The notes: generated by a model from the sequence alone, not told the origin. Numbered from the stretch's first letter, positions 34,384 to 44,799 are shown. The stretch: 64,000 nt of DNA from Acanthosepion esculentum (GCA_964036315.1 OZ038510.1:86497164-86561163), one strand, 5' to 3'. Program-made: numbers and translations.

Positions 34384-34425
34384 GCCATTTTGTTTCAACA
34401 CTTCTGGTGTCTTATCAAGTGATGA
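34384..34425 (-). other. hammerhead-like motif relic
   Basis: The minus strand reads CTTGATAAGACACC, loop, GTGTTGAAACAAAATGG: a hairpin of ACAC/GTGT followed by GAAAC. The first box (TTGATAA) is near to CTGATGA. There is no convincing stem III or cleavage site. Confidence 0.35.
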
Positions 34426-34429
34426 TGTT

Positions 34430-34896
34430 GAATGTAGAATAAATGGTTTTAAAAGTTTCAAATTAATTAACGATCCTTCGCTAGGGTAAACGCTGTTACA
34501 TAAGCTAGAATGACCAATCAAAATACAAGTATATGGTAATTCAAAAAATTTGACAACGAAGCAAGGTTATCATAGATATTAAAAGATTTATAAAATTTGA
34601 AATTAAAATTGAAAGTAAAAAATTACCTATTTAGAAATCTAAATCTAATCTTTATTAAGTTTAAAATTGTAGAATTACTGAGGAGAAAATAAAAAATACA
34701 TATGTTATTTAATTTATTTTTTCATTGAAATTATGTTAAATGTTAGGATGTTGATAGCTCCAGACAAAAATGTATACATTTTACAGTTTACTTCAACTGA
34801 AACGTAAAACAATCCAAACACACTCAGGTTATAATACAGAAGCGCCCAGAGATATTTAGATATATATACACACAAAAAACAGTGACGAGACACGAC

Positions 34897-34932
<36 letters not shown>

Positions 34933-34990
34933 TTAATTATAGTTTTGAGGTATGCTCTATTTATGGGTAAAAGTTATCAATATGAGGGAT
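34430..34990. other. AT-rich stretch, no gene
   Basis: Nothing identified apart from a TA tract at 34899-34930. Confidence 0.4.
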
Positions 34991-34994
34991 AGAT

Positions 34995-35080
34995 CGTATG
35001 TTAATGTAAAAGTGGACACTGAGGTTAACACCCAAGCGTTGACAGTCTGTTTCATGCTTGAACGCAATCTTCAGGCCATG
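34995..35080 (-). repeat. family D repeat, minus copy with intact core boxes
   Basis: The minus strand carries CTGAAGA, a TGC/GCA hairpin, GAAAC and an ACA/TGT stem ending in GTC. Stem I pairing is absent here, so self-cleavage is doubtful. The adjoining 'acctcagtgtccacttttacatta' matches the family body. Confidence 0.58.
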
Positions 35081-35084
35081 TGTA

Positions 35085-35865
35085 TTGTGTTTTAGCTTTA
35101 CTATTTATATATGCTGGTTAATGGTGCGTAATGGGTAGCAAGGTCTATTGCATTATTCTATCGATTATTGGGTAGGCAGTATCGATTATATACACAAATT
35201 ATTCTAGAGGCAATTGAGTAGAAATAATTTTTTATCTAAATCCGGGTAATTGTAGCCATTTTATAGTGGGGTTTGTTAACTTATTCCTTGTGAGCATTTA
35301 TTTATCACTTAATTATTTCTTGTTGATTATTATTTTTATTAAATGTATCCTCAGTATCCATATTCAAACGATCTATGTTGTGTTCTGTGGCGAACGTGCG
35401 TCGTTACAGACGTAAAGAGGCCCCGGATCGCGTGCGAACATGTTTTTCAAGTTGCATTCGGGTTTTGCCCCATTATCAGCGGGACAGCTTGGCATGTCTA
35501 GATACGAGTCTCTCTGTAACTGCTCAAGATCCGGGTCTTTATGAGATGCTTCATGCTAATAAAAGCAACGAGTAAAACAGCAGTCAGCAAAACACGGTGC
35601 CTTATGAAGTCGATCCCGTAGGCATTTTGTTCTTAAAGTTGATGTGGTTTCCAAGGCAGTGTTATTTTGTCACCCTTCCCGTCTCTTTCCCCATCTCTGC
35701 GTATTAACTCTGTAGTCGCTGGAGAAGCAATTGGTTTGGTGTTTACCTCGCAATCTTGACACACGCATGCCGTACATTACAACAGGCTCATATAATCATT
35801 AAATTCCTCGAAGTTTCTCATATAAATTCCTTGTGACAATTATTGCAAATATAAACAATTATTAC
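35085..35865. other. no assigned feature; short open frame
   Basis: A 66-codon frame at 35375-35575 (MLCSVANVRRYRRKEAP...) lies in a locally GC-richer patch. It has no motif that I recognise, no clear promoter and no copy elsewhere here. Confidence 0.25.
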
Positions 35866-35868
35866 TCT

Positions 35869-35869
35869 T

Positions 35870-35929
<60 letters not shown>
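35869..35929. repeat. (TA)n microsatellite
   Basis: A TA tract with one CA interruption. Confidence 0.95.
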
Positions 35930-35934
<5 letters not shown>

Positions 35935-36140
35935 TTTTTTAAATATGATTCCTTCGCTACATAAGAGTTCTCATGTTTCAAAAGCGAGAGCCGAGACCCT
36001 TAATATAATTTTTGAAATTAAGTTGAATTAAGGTGTCTGGTCTCGCTTCCTCGTCAAGCGAGAATTGGGGAATAATCTATCTTGTGGTTTGCGCATGTTT
36101 ATAAGTATGGTCTCTTGCAACATTAGTTACTATGGAAATT

Positions 36141-37424
36141 AGGTCATCCCATAAGTTCTGTCCGAATTTTAACTTTTTGTTAAAATGAACGAAATTTAAA
36201 GAGTATTTCATAATGTCTAATGGAGCTGAACATTATTTTTATGTTTAGATGCATTTAAACTGATCAAATTTTATTTCAGAGAACAATAAAATTAAATTTT
36301 GTTTGATTAAAACCCTGCTAACATGGAAGTTTCCAAGAATCATTTGAGGCACATAATGTTTTATGAGTTCAAGAAAGGAAACTCAGCAGCCGAAGCGGCT
36401 AGAAACATTCACTCAGTTTATGGAGAGTAATGTGTGAATGAAAGAACTTGCAGAAGATGGTATGCAAAATTCAGAGGTGGAGATTTCACCCTTGAAGATG
36501 AAGATCGGACCGGACGTCCAGTTGAGTTTGATAAAAAGCTTCTTGAAGCAGCCCTTGAAGAAAATCCTGCTTTATCAGTTGAGGAATTGGCAGTGGTCCT
36601 CAATTCAAACCATACAACTGTTCCTCGTCATCTTCAACAACTTGGAAAAGTTCCTAAACTTGGAAAATGGGTGCCTCATGAATTATCTGAAAACAACCTC
36701 AAATCCTGAGTTGATATCTGCTCTTCTCTCCATTCTCGCCAACTTGTTTCACCTTTTTTGGATAGACTTGTGACTGGCGACGAAAAATGGATCTTTTATC
36801 GAAATATTAAGCGTCGTAGGCCAGTGGCTTGTTAAAGGGGAAGGACCCCAGCCACAGCCGAGTAGGGAACTTCATGGGCAAAAGGTTCTTCTTTCAATCT
36901 GGTGGGATTGCCAAGGAATAATCCACTTTGAATTCTTACCACCTAATGCAACAATTAATGCTCAAATATACTGTCAGCAATTAGAGCGTTTGAACCAAGC
37001 TTTGAGGAAAAAAAGACATGCTCGAGGTAATCGAAAACGGGTGATGTGTCATCAGGACAATGCGCGACCACACACAGCAAGAATAACGTCACAAAAGATG
37101 GAAGAACTTGGTTGAGAGAAAATTCCTCATCCACCTTATTCTCCCGATCTTGCTCCTTCAGACTACCATTTGTTTCGTAGCTTACAGAATCATTTGGAAG
37201 AAACAGCTTTTGTAACACAGGAAGAGGTTAAAACTGACATTTGTGAGTTCTTCGAATGAAAGCCAAAAGAATTTTACAATAATGGAATTAGTAAGCTTGT
37301 TAATAGATGGAAGGAAGTCATAGATAATCAGGTAAAATACACTGTTGATTGAATCTGTAATTAAATGTAACACTTGGTCACTTGTTTTCTTTATTCAAAA
37401 TTCGGACAGAACTTATGGGATGAC

Positions 37425-37426
<2 letters not shown>
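36141..37426 (+). mobile_element. near full-length mariner with perfect 30-bp inverted ends
   Basis: 36141-36170 (aggtcatcccataagttctg and ten more bases) is the exact reverse complement of 37397-37426. The length of about 1.29 kb is normal for mariner. The right flank goes straight into a (TA)n tract. A TA duplication is not perfect (TA before GGTC on the left, TG on the right), consistent with one later substitution. Perfect ends with a decayed gene suggest that the ends are constrained or were mobilised later by a related transposase. Confidence 0.9.
36323..37352 (+). pseudogene. mariner transposase, D,D34D type, inactivated
   Basis: Starts MEVSKNHLRHIMFYEFKKGN (helix-turn-helix) at 36323. 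A TAA interrupts after SVYGE, then comes TCRRWYAKFRGGDFTLEDED and RTGRPVEF. A stop at 36707-36709 precedes LVTGDEKWIFY (first Asp). Two more stops and a frameshift follow, then CHQDNARPHTA (second Asp), PPYSPDLAPSDYHLF (third Asp), and an end at TGA 37350-37352. All three catalytic Asp codons survive, but at least five stops and net frame loss make it dead. The length of about 343 codons is typical. Confidence 0.88.

Positions 37427-37427
<1 letters not shown>

Positions 37428-37479
<52 letters not shown>
37428..37479. repeat. (TA)n microsatellite
   Basis: A TA tract abutting the mariner's right end. Confidence 0.95.
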
Positions 37480-37481
<2 letters not shown>

Positions 37482-37619
37482 CATGTTTCATTAAATAATA
37501 TAGACAAATGTTGACTATGTATTTTATATAAATTCTTTTCATATCGTCTGATAAGCTTAATAACATTATCATTAAACGAAGAAAGAAAATCACAATATTG
37601 ATACATATTTTTTAATCCT

Positions 37620-37662
37620 ATCTAAGCTTTCGGCTTACATAAGCCATTATCAAAGATGGCAA
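37620..37662 (-). other. hammerhead-like motif relic
   Basis: The minus strand reads TTGATAATGGCTTATG, TAAGCC, GAAAGC: a GGCTTA/TAAGCC hairpin next to GAAA, with TTGATAA in place of CTGANGA. It has the same architecture as the other motifs but no credible cleavage triplet. Confidence 0.35.
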
Positions 37663-37867
37663 TTACATTACAATATATTAAGGAATACACGGACAAAACA
37701 GTGATGATAGTCCGTTTCTGTTTCCGTTTCTGTACGTATTTGTTGTATTAGCGTAGGAAGAAGGATGTTGCCCTGGTGGAGACACGCGTTAGTACAAAAG
37801 GATATAGGGGATAACTTTTATTTCACGATTTGACAGGAATAATTGGATCAGCTCAAAGATATATATA

Positions 37868-38173
37868 TATAAGTGAACATTGCAGTCAGCACACAGCGGC
37901 GATAGGCTAGACGCAATCGTCAGGCCGCGAGTGTTGGATTTTTCTCGACTATTTATATATATGGTTCAGCGGTGCATTGTGGGTAATCCATTCTGGCGGT
38001 TATTTTGGCGGGAGTGGCTTGTTTATTAATTTATTGCGTCTAGTAGGAAACAGCCTGTCGCTTTTTAGTGTTAACTTCAATGTTCACTTTTATATCTATA
38101 TTTACATACGCTCTATCTCTGATATTGAGCACTTTATCCCATAAATATAGCACACTTTAAAACTACATTTCTG

Positions 38174-38177
<4 letters not shown>
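37868..38177. repeat. family D copies, inverted, ribozyme-like cores damaged
   Basis: 37868-37930 is a minus-strand head (CTGACGA with TTGCGTC kept, but the GAAAC half replaced), and 38034-38177 is a plus-strand copy with GGAAACAGCCTGTCGC and the full 3' body, ending at (TA)n 38178-38220. The spacer 37930-38030 contains 'gcgttatttttggcgggag'-like sequence related to 7565-7610. Confidence 0.65.
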
Positions 38178-38226
<49 letters not shown>

Positions 38227-38250
38227 GTGTGTGGTGTGTGTGTTTGCGTG
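38178..38250. repeat. (TA)n then TG-rich microsatellite
   Basis: A TA tract followed by GTGTGTGG-rich sequence. Confidence 0.9.
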
Positions 38251-38274
38251 TTTTTATTCTTAATCCGACATTAT

Positions 38275-38465
38275 TATTACTTCAAACGTTATTGTAGCAG
38301 ACACTCGTATTTGAAAACGACTGCTTTGTGGAACCGACTCCCAAGACGATGCTTCCCCGATCACGACAATCTTAACCTCTTCAAGTCCAGCTTCAACCGT
38401 TATCTTCCACACATATCCCCATAAACTGTACTTTTTACTCTGTAACTGATACGAGTGGCTCTTGG
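38275..38465 (+). pseudogene. LINE reverse transcriptase extreme C-terminus
   Basis: The plus strand reads TTALWNRLPRRCFPDHDNLN and LFKSSFNRYLPHI, the canonical LWN-LP-x-x-CFP end of these LINE pol proteins, with 'ctcttg' 3' UTR sequence after it. It is severely 5' truncated. Confidence 0.65.
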
Positions 38466-38835
38466 AACTTATACAGGGTAACATTATTGTAAGGAAAAAA
38501 AAGACGCTCCATTATTATTTAAACTGTAATATGTCTTTGTTTATTATGGTCTTTCGAATGACTAGGCCAACAGACGTAATACACAGCGTTCAAAATAGTA
38601 ATGAGGCATCTATTCCAAATACGACTATCAATGCTAGTAATGTTTGAAGTAATACATATATAATATTTTATAACTGGTCGTAAGACCGGCTACATAAAAC
38701 AGATAAGTCTCTAAGTGACAGTGGTTCAAAATTGATGCAATCGTGGCTAGCAGAATTTATTTTTATGTAGAATGTTGTGTGTTTCTAAGATGTAACTAAA
38801 AACAAAAGTCACTTTGTCATATCATCATCATCACA
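38466..38835. other. no recognisable feature
   Basis: Nothing identified. Confidence 0.4.
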
Positions 38836-38839
38836 TTCA

Positions 38840-39245
38840 TTTCTACCTTAATTTCTGGGATGAGGAGTTATTATTATTTACATTCAGACTACTGTCCACA
38901 TCTTTGTTGATATTGTTAATATTGTCCTCATCTTTGTTGTTATTATCACAATGTTTTATCTTTCTGGGATGAGGAGTTATCATTATTTACATTCAGACTC
39001 TTTTCCTCATCTTTGTTGTTGTTATTATCACAATGTTTTGTCTTTCTGAGATGAGGAGTTATCATTATTTACATTCAGACTACTTTCCTCATCTTTTTTG
39101 TTATTATCACAATATTTTGTCTTTCTGAGATGAGGATTTATCATTATTTACATTCAGACTATTATCTATTCTCGTCTTTGTTGTTGATATCACAACGTTT
39201 CGGCCGTTGTGCCCTCCGAACTTCATCAGGTTTATATTGATCTAG
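38840..39245 (-). repeat. Penelope-like terminal unit with its tail amplified four times
   Basis: The tail phrase 'tttacattcagact...ctcatctttgttgttattatcacaatgtttt' is repeated with starts at 38880, 38990, 39072 and 39151. It ends in a full ribozyme-like core on the minus strand (CTGATGA near 39225-39231, GGCCGAAACGTTGTGA near 39190-39206). The residue at the cleavage position is G, which should block hammerhead cleavage. Confidence 0.65.
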
Positions 39246-39461
39246 GTAACCAACAGGGAATTCTGAACTGAATCTTTTATTATAATCTACAGAAGAATAC
39301 TAAACTGGCTTGTATATGGATATATCGTCTAGCTTTCATTATAATGGGAGAGCTTGGAAGAAAAGTTTATTCTTCTATTTTATTTCTAATATCCATGATG
39401 TAATAACATGCTTTGTTTTCACGGAAACTTTTATACCATCAAGTCATACACAAAATTATAT

Positions 39462-39492
39462 ATATAGATAGATAGATAGATAGATAGATAGG
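39462..39492. repeat. (GATA)n microsatellite
   Basis: About seven GATA units. Confidence 0.9.
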
Positions 39493-39499
39493 TACGTAT

Positions 39500-39880
39500 C
39501 CCACGCAGACAAAAATATTGCGTCTATCTATGCACCAAAGAAAGTGAAAAGAGAACGAAAATATAGGGTCTTACATATGATATGGAGATTCTTCTACGTT
39601 TCTGAAGAAGCCATGTTTAAATCTCCAGAATCAAACGGTCCTGATTCACTAACCATTTCTGAAGCGTGTTGAGTTATCCCAAATTGAGGACTGCTAGATA
39701 GTTTTATTTTATAGTTTTTTGTTTTTTTCTATGTCTGGGAATATATATTCGCAAAGAGAAACTGCGACATGAGCTTGCAGATTTAGCCTCGGTTTGACTA
39801 AACCGTTTTCGTCTCTGTATAGAGTGACGTCACTAAGCGTCCGTCACGTGACTTATCGAGACCAAAGGGAGATAATCGCC
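39500..39880. other. no recognisable feature
   Basis: Nothing identified. Confidence 0.4.
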
Positions 39881-39894
39881 TTTTATATCCCAAC

Positions 39895-40042
39895 ATTATT
39901 TTTTAGTAGTGCTCAATTATTGCTTGTCCGTTTCCACTGAGTCCGAGTACACACTGCCCGACTCAGGGATTGAACTCACAAACACTATGTCACCAAATTC
40001 ACGAACCAGCGCTTTTATCAACTAGGCTATTGTCCCGGGAAT
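39895..40042 (-). repeat. tRNA-like SINE unit
   Basis: On the minus strand 'caatagcctagttgataaaa' resembles an A-box and 'gtgagttcaatccctgag' a B-box, followed by 'actcggactcagtggaaac'. The tRNA-like head of the PLE terminal units at 46855 and 53220 has the same 'gtgtgagttcaatacccg' phrase, so they are related. Confidence 0.5.
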
Positions 40043-40044
40043 AT

Positions 40045-41200
40045 AAGCTAGTAAATAAGTGATTCCTTTATACAATTACACAACCGGGAAGTTCCTGGTT
40101 GTCATTGCAGTTAACTTTGTGTATGAAAAAATTGGGCATGACTAAAACTTATCCTACATTACAAATAAAGCCAAACAAAATTAAATTTACAAAGAAAACT
40201 CAGTATATGTTTAAAAACGGTATATTTACTGATATAACACAACATCTGTTACCTGACAAGAAAATAACCCAAAGCATATATTAATAAACTGAGGTGCACC
40301 AACCGAGAATTCTCTTAAGGTGAGTGCAAGTTATCATATGTATAAATCACCTTCTCACATAGAATTAATGACTAACGGTTTAACCAGGTATTATTTGGCA
40401 TGACCTCATATCTCGAAAGGAAACGGGAGATTTTCAGAACTCGGTGTGGATTCGTGGCTTGCAACAAACCAACAGTATGTCTGGTTACAATGGGTATTTT
40501 GTTTGAAAAGTATAAAGATGAAATCGGAGATGGGAGAATAAATTACGAATTCGATATTGTGTGTGAATGCAACCGCAAGTTTCGGCAACTTATTTGGTCA
40601 ACTTTGACATTGGTCATGTAGCAATCAGGTCAGTTTCTCTGGCCGATGGATATGATTATTGTTGTAAGGATGGATTCCGCTCGCCGCTTTCTGATTTTTA
40701 ATGCCATACAAATGGACATGTTGTCAATTGACCTCACTATTGAATACAAATGGGAGTAATTCAGAAATCCTATTATTTTTAAGGTTCGCATTTTAGTAGG
40801 AAAAAAATCCAGCCAGTCTGTTTTTTACGTTGTACGAACATTTTACTATAAGTCGGTTCCACAAAGAAGCGGTTTATTTTAGATACCAGTCTCCACTGTA
40901 ATAACATTTGAAGTAATAAAAATGTCAGATTAAAAATAAAAATACATATATATATATATATATATATATGTTGAAATTAGTAAATATCTGTGAATCAAAT
41001 TAACTTGTTATGTTAAATAGTCAAAAGAAGAGTAGTTTTATATATAGTAACAACAAGAATAAGAACTTTGACGTAACAACGGGCAGTTATGATGCCGTTT
41101 TTATGCGAAATCACAGGCATATATATCTTGAATAATTTATTAAATATTATTAATAAAGAGGATATAGATTTATATAGAGATTATGGTCTAATAATTATAA
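40045..41200. other. AT-rich stretch, no gene
   Basis: Two frames of 61 and 73 codons (40099-40284, 40400-40621) have no motif that I recognise. A TA tract lies at 40945-40970. Confidence 0.4.
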
Positions 41201-41204
41201 GAAA

Positions 41205-42060
41205 ATGTAATGGTAGAAAATATAAGAAAACAGATAACAGAAACATTTTATAAATTAGAATTTCAAATAAATATAAAATCTAATCTAAAAACAGTGAATT
41301 TTCTAGACGTAATATTTAATTTAAATAATAATACGTACAAATCGTATACGAAAACAAATAATAATCTAATATATATAAACAAAAATTCAAATCAGCCTCC
41401 TGATATATTTAAACATATACCAATATCTATTAACAAAAAAATTGCAACTAATTCTAGCAATATAAAAATATTTAATGAAAATACAAATATTTAATGAAAA
41501 TACAAATATATGAATCAGAATTAAGAAAAAGTGGTTATTAGAAATTAAAATACATAACTAAAATCAATACACACAAAAACAAAGGAAAAGAAACATAATC
41601 TGGTTTAACCGTCCTTATAATAATATAATAAAAACAAAAATAGGAAATATATTCTTTAAATTAATTGAAAAATACTTCCCAAACAATAGTAAACTATCAA
41701 AAGAAAAATACAATAAAAGTTAGTTATAGTTATATGAATAATGTGAAGAAAAAATTAAATAAACAAAATAAATATGATATAAAAACAATAGCAATTATAA
41801 CTCATATCCTCAAAATGCCAATAATAATAACTGTAACAACCAAAATCGCTTTAAAAGAATGATTTAATAATTATATGATGTCATTTAAAACAGAAAAATA
41901 CGTAAATAGCACATTATCAAAATATATATGGAGTCAAAAACAAAAGTATATACTTTCTATAGTTAAATGTGAAATTATAAAAAAGTATCCCCATATAATA
42001 TTACCAATAGGAACTGTAGTCTGTGTTTAGGCAGAAAATTAATATTAACTTTTTATAATC
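41205..42060 (+). pseudogene. second Penelope-like lineage: RT C-terminal region
   Basis: The frame at 41210-41494 reads TVNFLDVIFNLNNNTYKSYT, KTNNNLIYINKNSNQPPDIF and KHIPISINKKIATNSS, the FLDV box and what follows it. Frameshifted pieces then give RNIIWFN-PYNN-IKTKIGN and NTIKVSYSYMNNVKK. I recall this order from Penelope-like elements of other aquatic invertebrates. It is far more AT-rich and more decayed than the copies at 30649 and 48338, so it is a different lineage. Confidence 0.5.
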
Positions 42061-42232
42061 AAATTAAATTATTAAATAAGAAGAATAAGTCGACGCCGAT
42101 ATATTAGCATATATTTACTTTTTGCTTTAATATTAATATATCATAATAAATCAATTAAACTATTAATTAAAAATATTAACTAAAATATTATAATTTAATT
42201 AATAGTAATAATTAAATATTACAATTTAATTA

Positions 42233-43211
42233 CTCCCTCCGTTCCGAAATAGTTGTACCAAAAAAATGTTCATGTTGTTCCAAAATAATTGTTCCAGTAG
42301 ATAAAAAAAACAGCAAAAAGAACTAAAAATATCATTTATTCCCATTCTCAACAGTAAATGAGTAATATTAGTGAATTGTCATATAAATAAGTGTGAAATA
42401 TATGGAAACTGATATACATAAACAGTTAAATTAATGACAAAAATAACTGGGGAAGGTTTACTTTAACAAAAGCAGATTTTGTTGCAGCTCGTCAGAAATA
42501 GAAATGAATACTTCAAGTTTTCCTTCTCTTTCAAGCTTCTCTTTCGACATGTGCCGGAGTTTATAGTTGTTATCGCCGTCAACTAAAATAACTTGTTCCA
42601 TTGCTAACTGCAAACTTAGAAAAGTATTGTTCAACTTCGACTTCTGAAGTTTATTGAAGCTTTCTTCCACTACTTCAATGAGCTGGTCAACATTATTTGG
42701 AGCTTGCTGGTGCTGAATTGATTGAATTGCATTAAAATAACCCAGATCAAGGACATTGAGATCAGGACTATTTGGAGGCTGGCAAACTAATTGAATTTGC
42801 AAACCCAGACGTTCTGCAGCTACCTTTAATTCATTTGCAACCTGTTTTATTGCACCATGCTTCAGGACACGATCTGTGGATCTTTCCAGCAGTGCTTGCA
42901 ACACAGCACTACGTTCGTTATTTGTTAATTCGTGCTTCTTGCAATTTCGTTTAGCATTTCTGCCAGTTGGCTTCTCTTCTCCCATCATAATCTCTTGCCA
43001 GCGGGTGGTCTGGAAAAAAAATACAATTTTAATGTGGTGAAACAGTGATATAATTTGCGCTTCAAATTATTCTATCTGAATAAGCTAATATAAATACTTG
43101 AGGAACATCAATGCTAACCTGTTAATGTAAACGGCAAGCAAATCGACTAAGAATTAGTATATTCCACATGATATTTCCGGCTATGGAACAACTATTTCGG
43201 AACAGAGGGAG
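42233..43211 (-). mobile_element. mariner with Stowaway-like ends (plant-type MLE), deleted
   Basis: The ends CTCCCTCCGTTCCGAAATAG (42233) and, reversed, CTCCCTCTGTTCCGAAATAG (43211) are inverted repeats of at least 25 bp, flanked by TA (42231-42232 and 43212-43213). CTCCCTCCGT is the known terminal motif of plant Stowaway MITEs and their parent mariners. The 979-bp element contains one minus-strand frame and a polypyrimidine-AG upstream of its ATG. A matching 5' fragment is at 22706-22986. Confidence 0.88.
42458..42988 (-). pseudogene. plant-type mariner transposase, internally deleted
   Basis: A 176-codon frame has HELTNNERSAVLQALLER (N-terminal DNA-binding start) fused at about residue 55 to QLVCQPPNSPDLNVLDLGYF and NAIQSIQHQQAPNNVDQLIE, then NYKLRHMSKEKLEREGKL. 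The NSPDLN-LDLG-F-AIQS block and HM-K-LEREG end are typical of plant mariner-like (DD39D) transposases. The third catalytic Asp is present, and the segment with the first two is deleted. The frame stayed open across the deletion, so the loss may be recent or neutral. Confidence 0.78.
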
Positions 43212-43575
43212 TAATAACGTAGCAAAACAACTCCTGTATAAACCAAAAACAAATTAATTTAATTTCTAAGAAGAAATTTAATTTCGAAGACAAAATTTAC
43301 AACTGGAAGAAAAATCTACAGCTGAAAAAATGAAAGGCGTAAAAAAAAGCAAAATGTCATGAACGTTGCGCGTGTAAAAGAACGTTAAATTCGTAAAAAC
43401 AGGTGTACAAAACAGAGTAAAAAAGCGGATTAAAAAGATGCGAAACAAATTGAAAAAAAATGAAAAAAAATTGAAAATACAGTTTAAGACCACAACCACT
43501 GAAGACTGTAATTTTTACCATGAAACTTCGAAGTCGGGATAAAATTGATATTTGAAAGTTAAGTAATTTTTCATA

Positions 43576-43606
<31 letters not shown>

Positions 43607-43660
43607 GAGGATTTGATAATTATAATTAAGTAATATCATCGAGTCTGAAACCTCAACAGA
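43212..43660. other. no recognisable feature
   Basis: A-rich sequence and a TA tract at 43583-43608. Nothing else identified. Confidence 0.4.
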
Positions 43661-43661
43661 A

Positions 43662-43689
43662 TGCAGAAAGCACTGGACGGCCGTTTCGT

Positions 43690-43695
<6 letters not shown>
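43662..43695 (-). other. 3' half of a hammerhead-like motif
   Basis: The minus strand reads GGACGAAACGGCCGTCCAGT: GAAA, a stem III of ACG/CGT with a GC loop and a GUC cleavage triplet. The 5' half (CTGANGA and the start of stem II) is missing and replaced by the (TA)n tract at 43692-43730. Confidence 0.5.
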
Positions 43696-43733
<38 letters not shown>

Positions 43734-43950
43734 ATTAATACAAACAATGAAGGAACCATCATTTAGCTCGAATTATTGCTTTTAAACACAGTAAACGCGA
43801 TTATCTCAATGGTTCTTAAGACAAAGGGTGTCAAGATGGCTAAACGTCTGATCTAAAACCTGAAAAAGAAAGAAATCAGTTACTTCAGTGTTTTTTTCTT
43901 TTTAGATATTAAACATATTTTGGGATGTACAATTTTGTTGTTACATGATT

Positions 43951-43951
<1 letters not shown>

Positions 43952-43990
<39 letters not shown>
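43952..43990. repeat. (TA)n microsatellite
   Basis: A TA tract bordering the ribozyme-bearing repeat. Confidence 0.95.
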
Positions 43991-43993
<3 letters not shown>

Positions 43994-43994
<1 letters not shown>

Positions 43995-44044
43995 CATCCA
44001 CAGACAGACTGTTTCGCTGTATCACAGCTCATCAGTGTGACTAG
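43994..44044 (-). ncRNA. type I hammerhead ribozyme (copy 1)
   Basis: Minus strand, 5' to 3': stem I TCACA; CTGATGA (44029-44035); stem II GCTGT-GAT-ACAGC, five perfect pairs; GAAA (44012-44015); stem III ACA/TGT with a three-base loop; GTC cleavage triplet; stem I partner TGTGG. Predicted cleavage lies between plus-strand positions 44003 and 44002. Every invariant hammerhead nucleotide is present. Short stem III is usual for the minimal hammerheads of Penelope-like elements. Confidence 0.78.
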
Positions 44045-44307
44045 ACGTCCGGTTGCCTCTGGCTAGAATCGAAAACCGGCTGAATTCGCGTCAGTCGGAA
44101 ATTTTACCCTGAAGCCGTTGGCGCACGGCAGAGAAGAAGGTGAATTTAAGCGTATTTATTTTTAGATAAACACACAGTGACTGAGAGAACTCGATTCGAT
44201 TTACCGAAGAGTCTTGCATTATTAGCCGTAATAGTCACTGTTTACAAACCCAAACATCCTCCCCAGAGAGCTCAACCGAAATAAATTTTTCAGGAGCATA
44301 TATATTG

Positions 44308-44358
44308 TCATCCACAGACAAACTGTTTCGCTGTATCACAGCTCATCAGTGTGGCTAG
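44308..44358 (-). ncRNA. type I hammerhead ribozyme (copy 2)
   Basis: Same architecture as copy 1. Stem I is CCACA/TGTGG, five Watson-Crick pairs, where copy 1 has a U-G pair at the outer position, a change that keeps pairing. The stem III loop is GTT in place of GTC. Predicted cleavage lies between 44317 and 44316. Core boxes are unchanged. Confidence 0.78.
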
Positions 44359-44429
44359 ACGTCCGGTTGCCACTGGCTAGAATCGAAAACCGGCTGAATT
44401 CGCGTCAGTCGGAAATTTTTAACATATTT

Positions 44430-44795
44430 AGTTGGATTGATGTGAGTTTGTGACTCTGGGTTTCAAGCTATTTGCGATCCTCAGAAAAAGTGGTTAATTT
44501 TTAAATTTTGGATTTATTTATGCTTGCGTATATCGGTGTGTTATGGTAGTGAGAGGAAAAATTGTTTTCGGAACGCCACTCATACAGACGCCGACAAATG
44601 TATGTCAATTCCTCAATTAATAATTGATATGTGTAACGGCTTCTGGGCCCATAAGGAATAACAGTTAAAAATCAAATTTTAAAAAAATCGAGCTCTGTTT
44701 TATCAAGATATTTTTCACTTTCTCCAATATGAATGAAGACAAATAAATTCATTAGATTAAGTGAAAAATTTTAAAAATACTTACACTGTATTAGC
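44430..44795. other. no recognisable feature
   Basis: Nothing identified; it may be the remainder of the ribozyme-bearing element. Confidence 0.35.
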
Positions 44796-44799
44796 AGTA

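Larger units (their letters stand above)
43991..44425 (-). mobile_element. ribozyme-bearing tandem unit (314-bp period)
   Basis: A segment of about 117 bp (43991-44107) recurs with few differences at 44305-44421, including 'ctagacgtccggttgcc' and 'ggctgaattcgcgtcagtcg'. The 197-bp spacer has no coding capacity. Each repeat carries a hammerhead motif on the minus strand, so a transcript of the pair would be cut twice to release one unit of 314 nt. This is the layout of retrozymes and of Penelope-like terminal repeats. Confidence 0.75.

Noticed and set aside
35375..35575. 66-codon basic frame
   Set aside because: It has no motif and no second copy, and is short enough to be chance.
39185..39235. 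Ribozyme-like core with CTGATGA and GAAAC
   Set aside because: Stem II does not pair and the cleavage position is G; it is kept only as part of the terminal unit.
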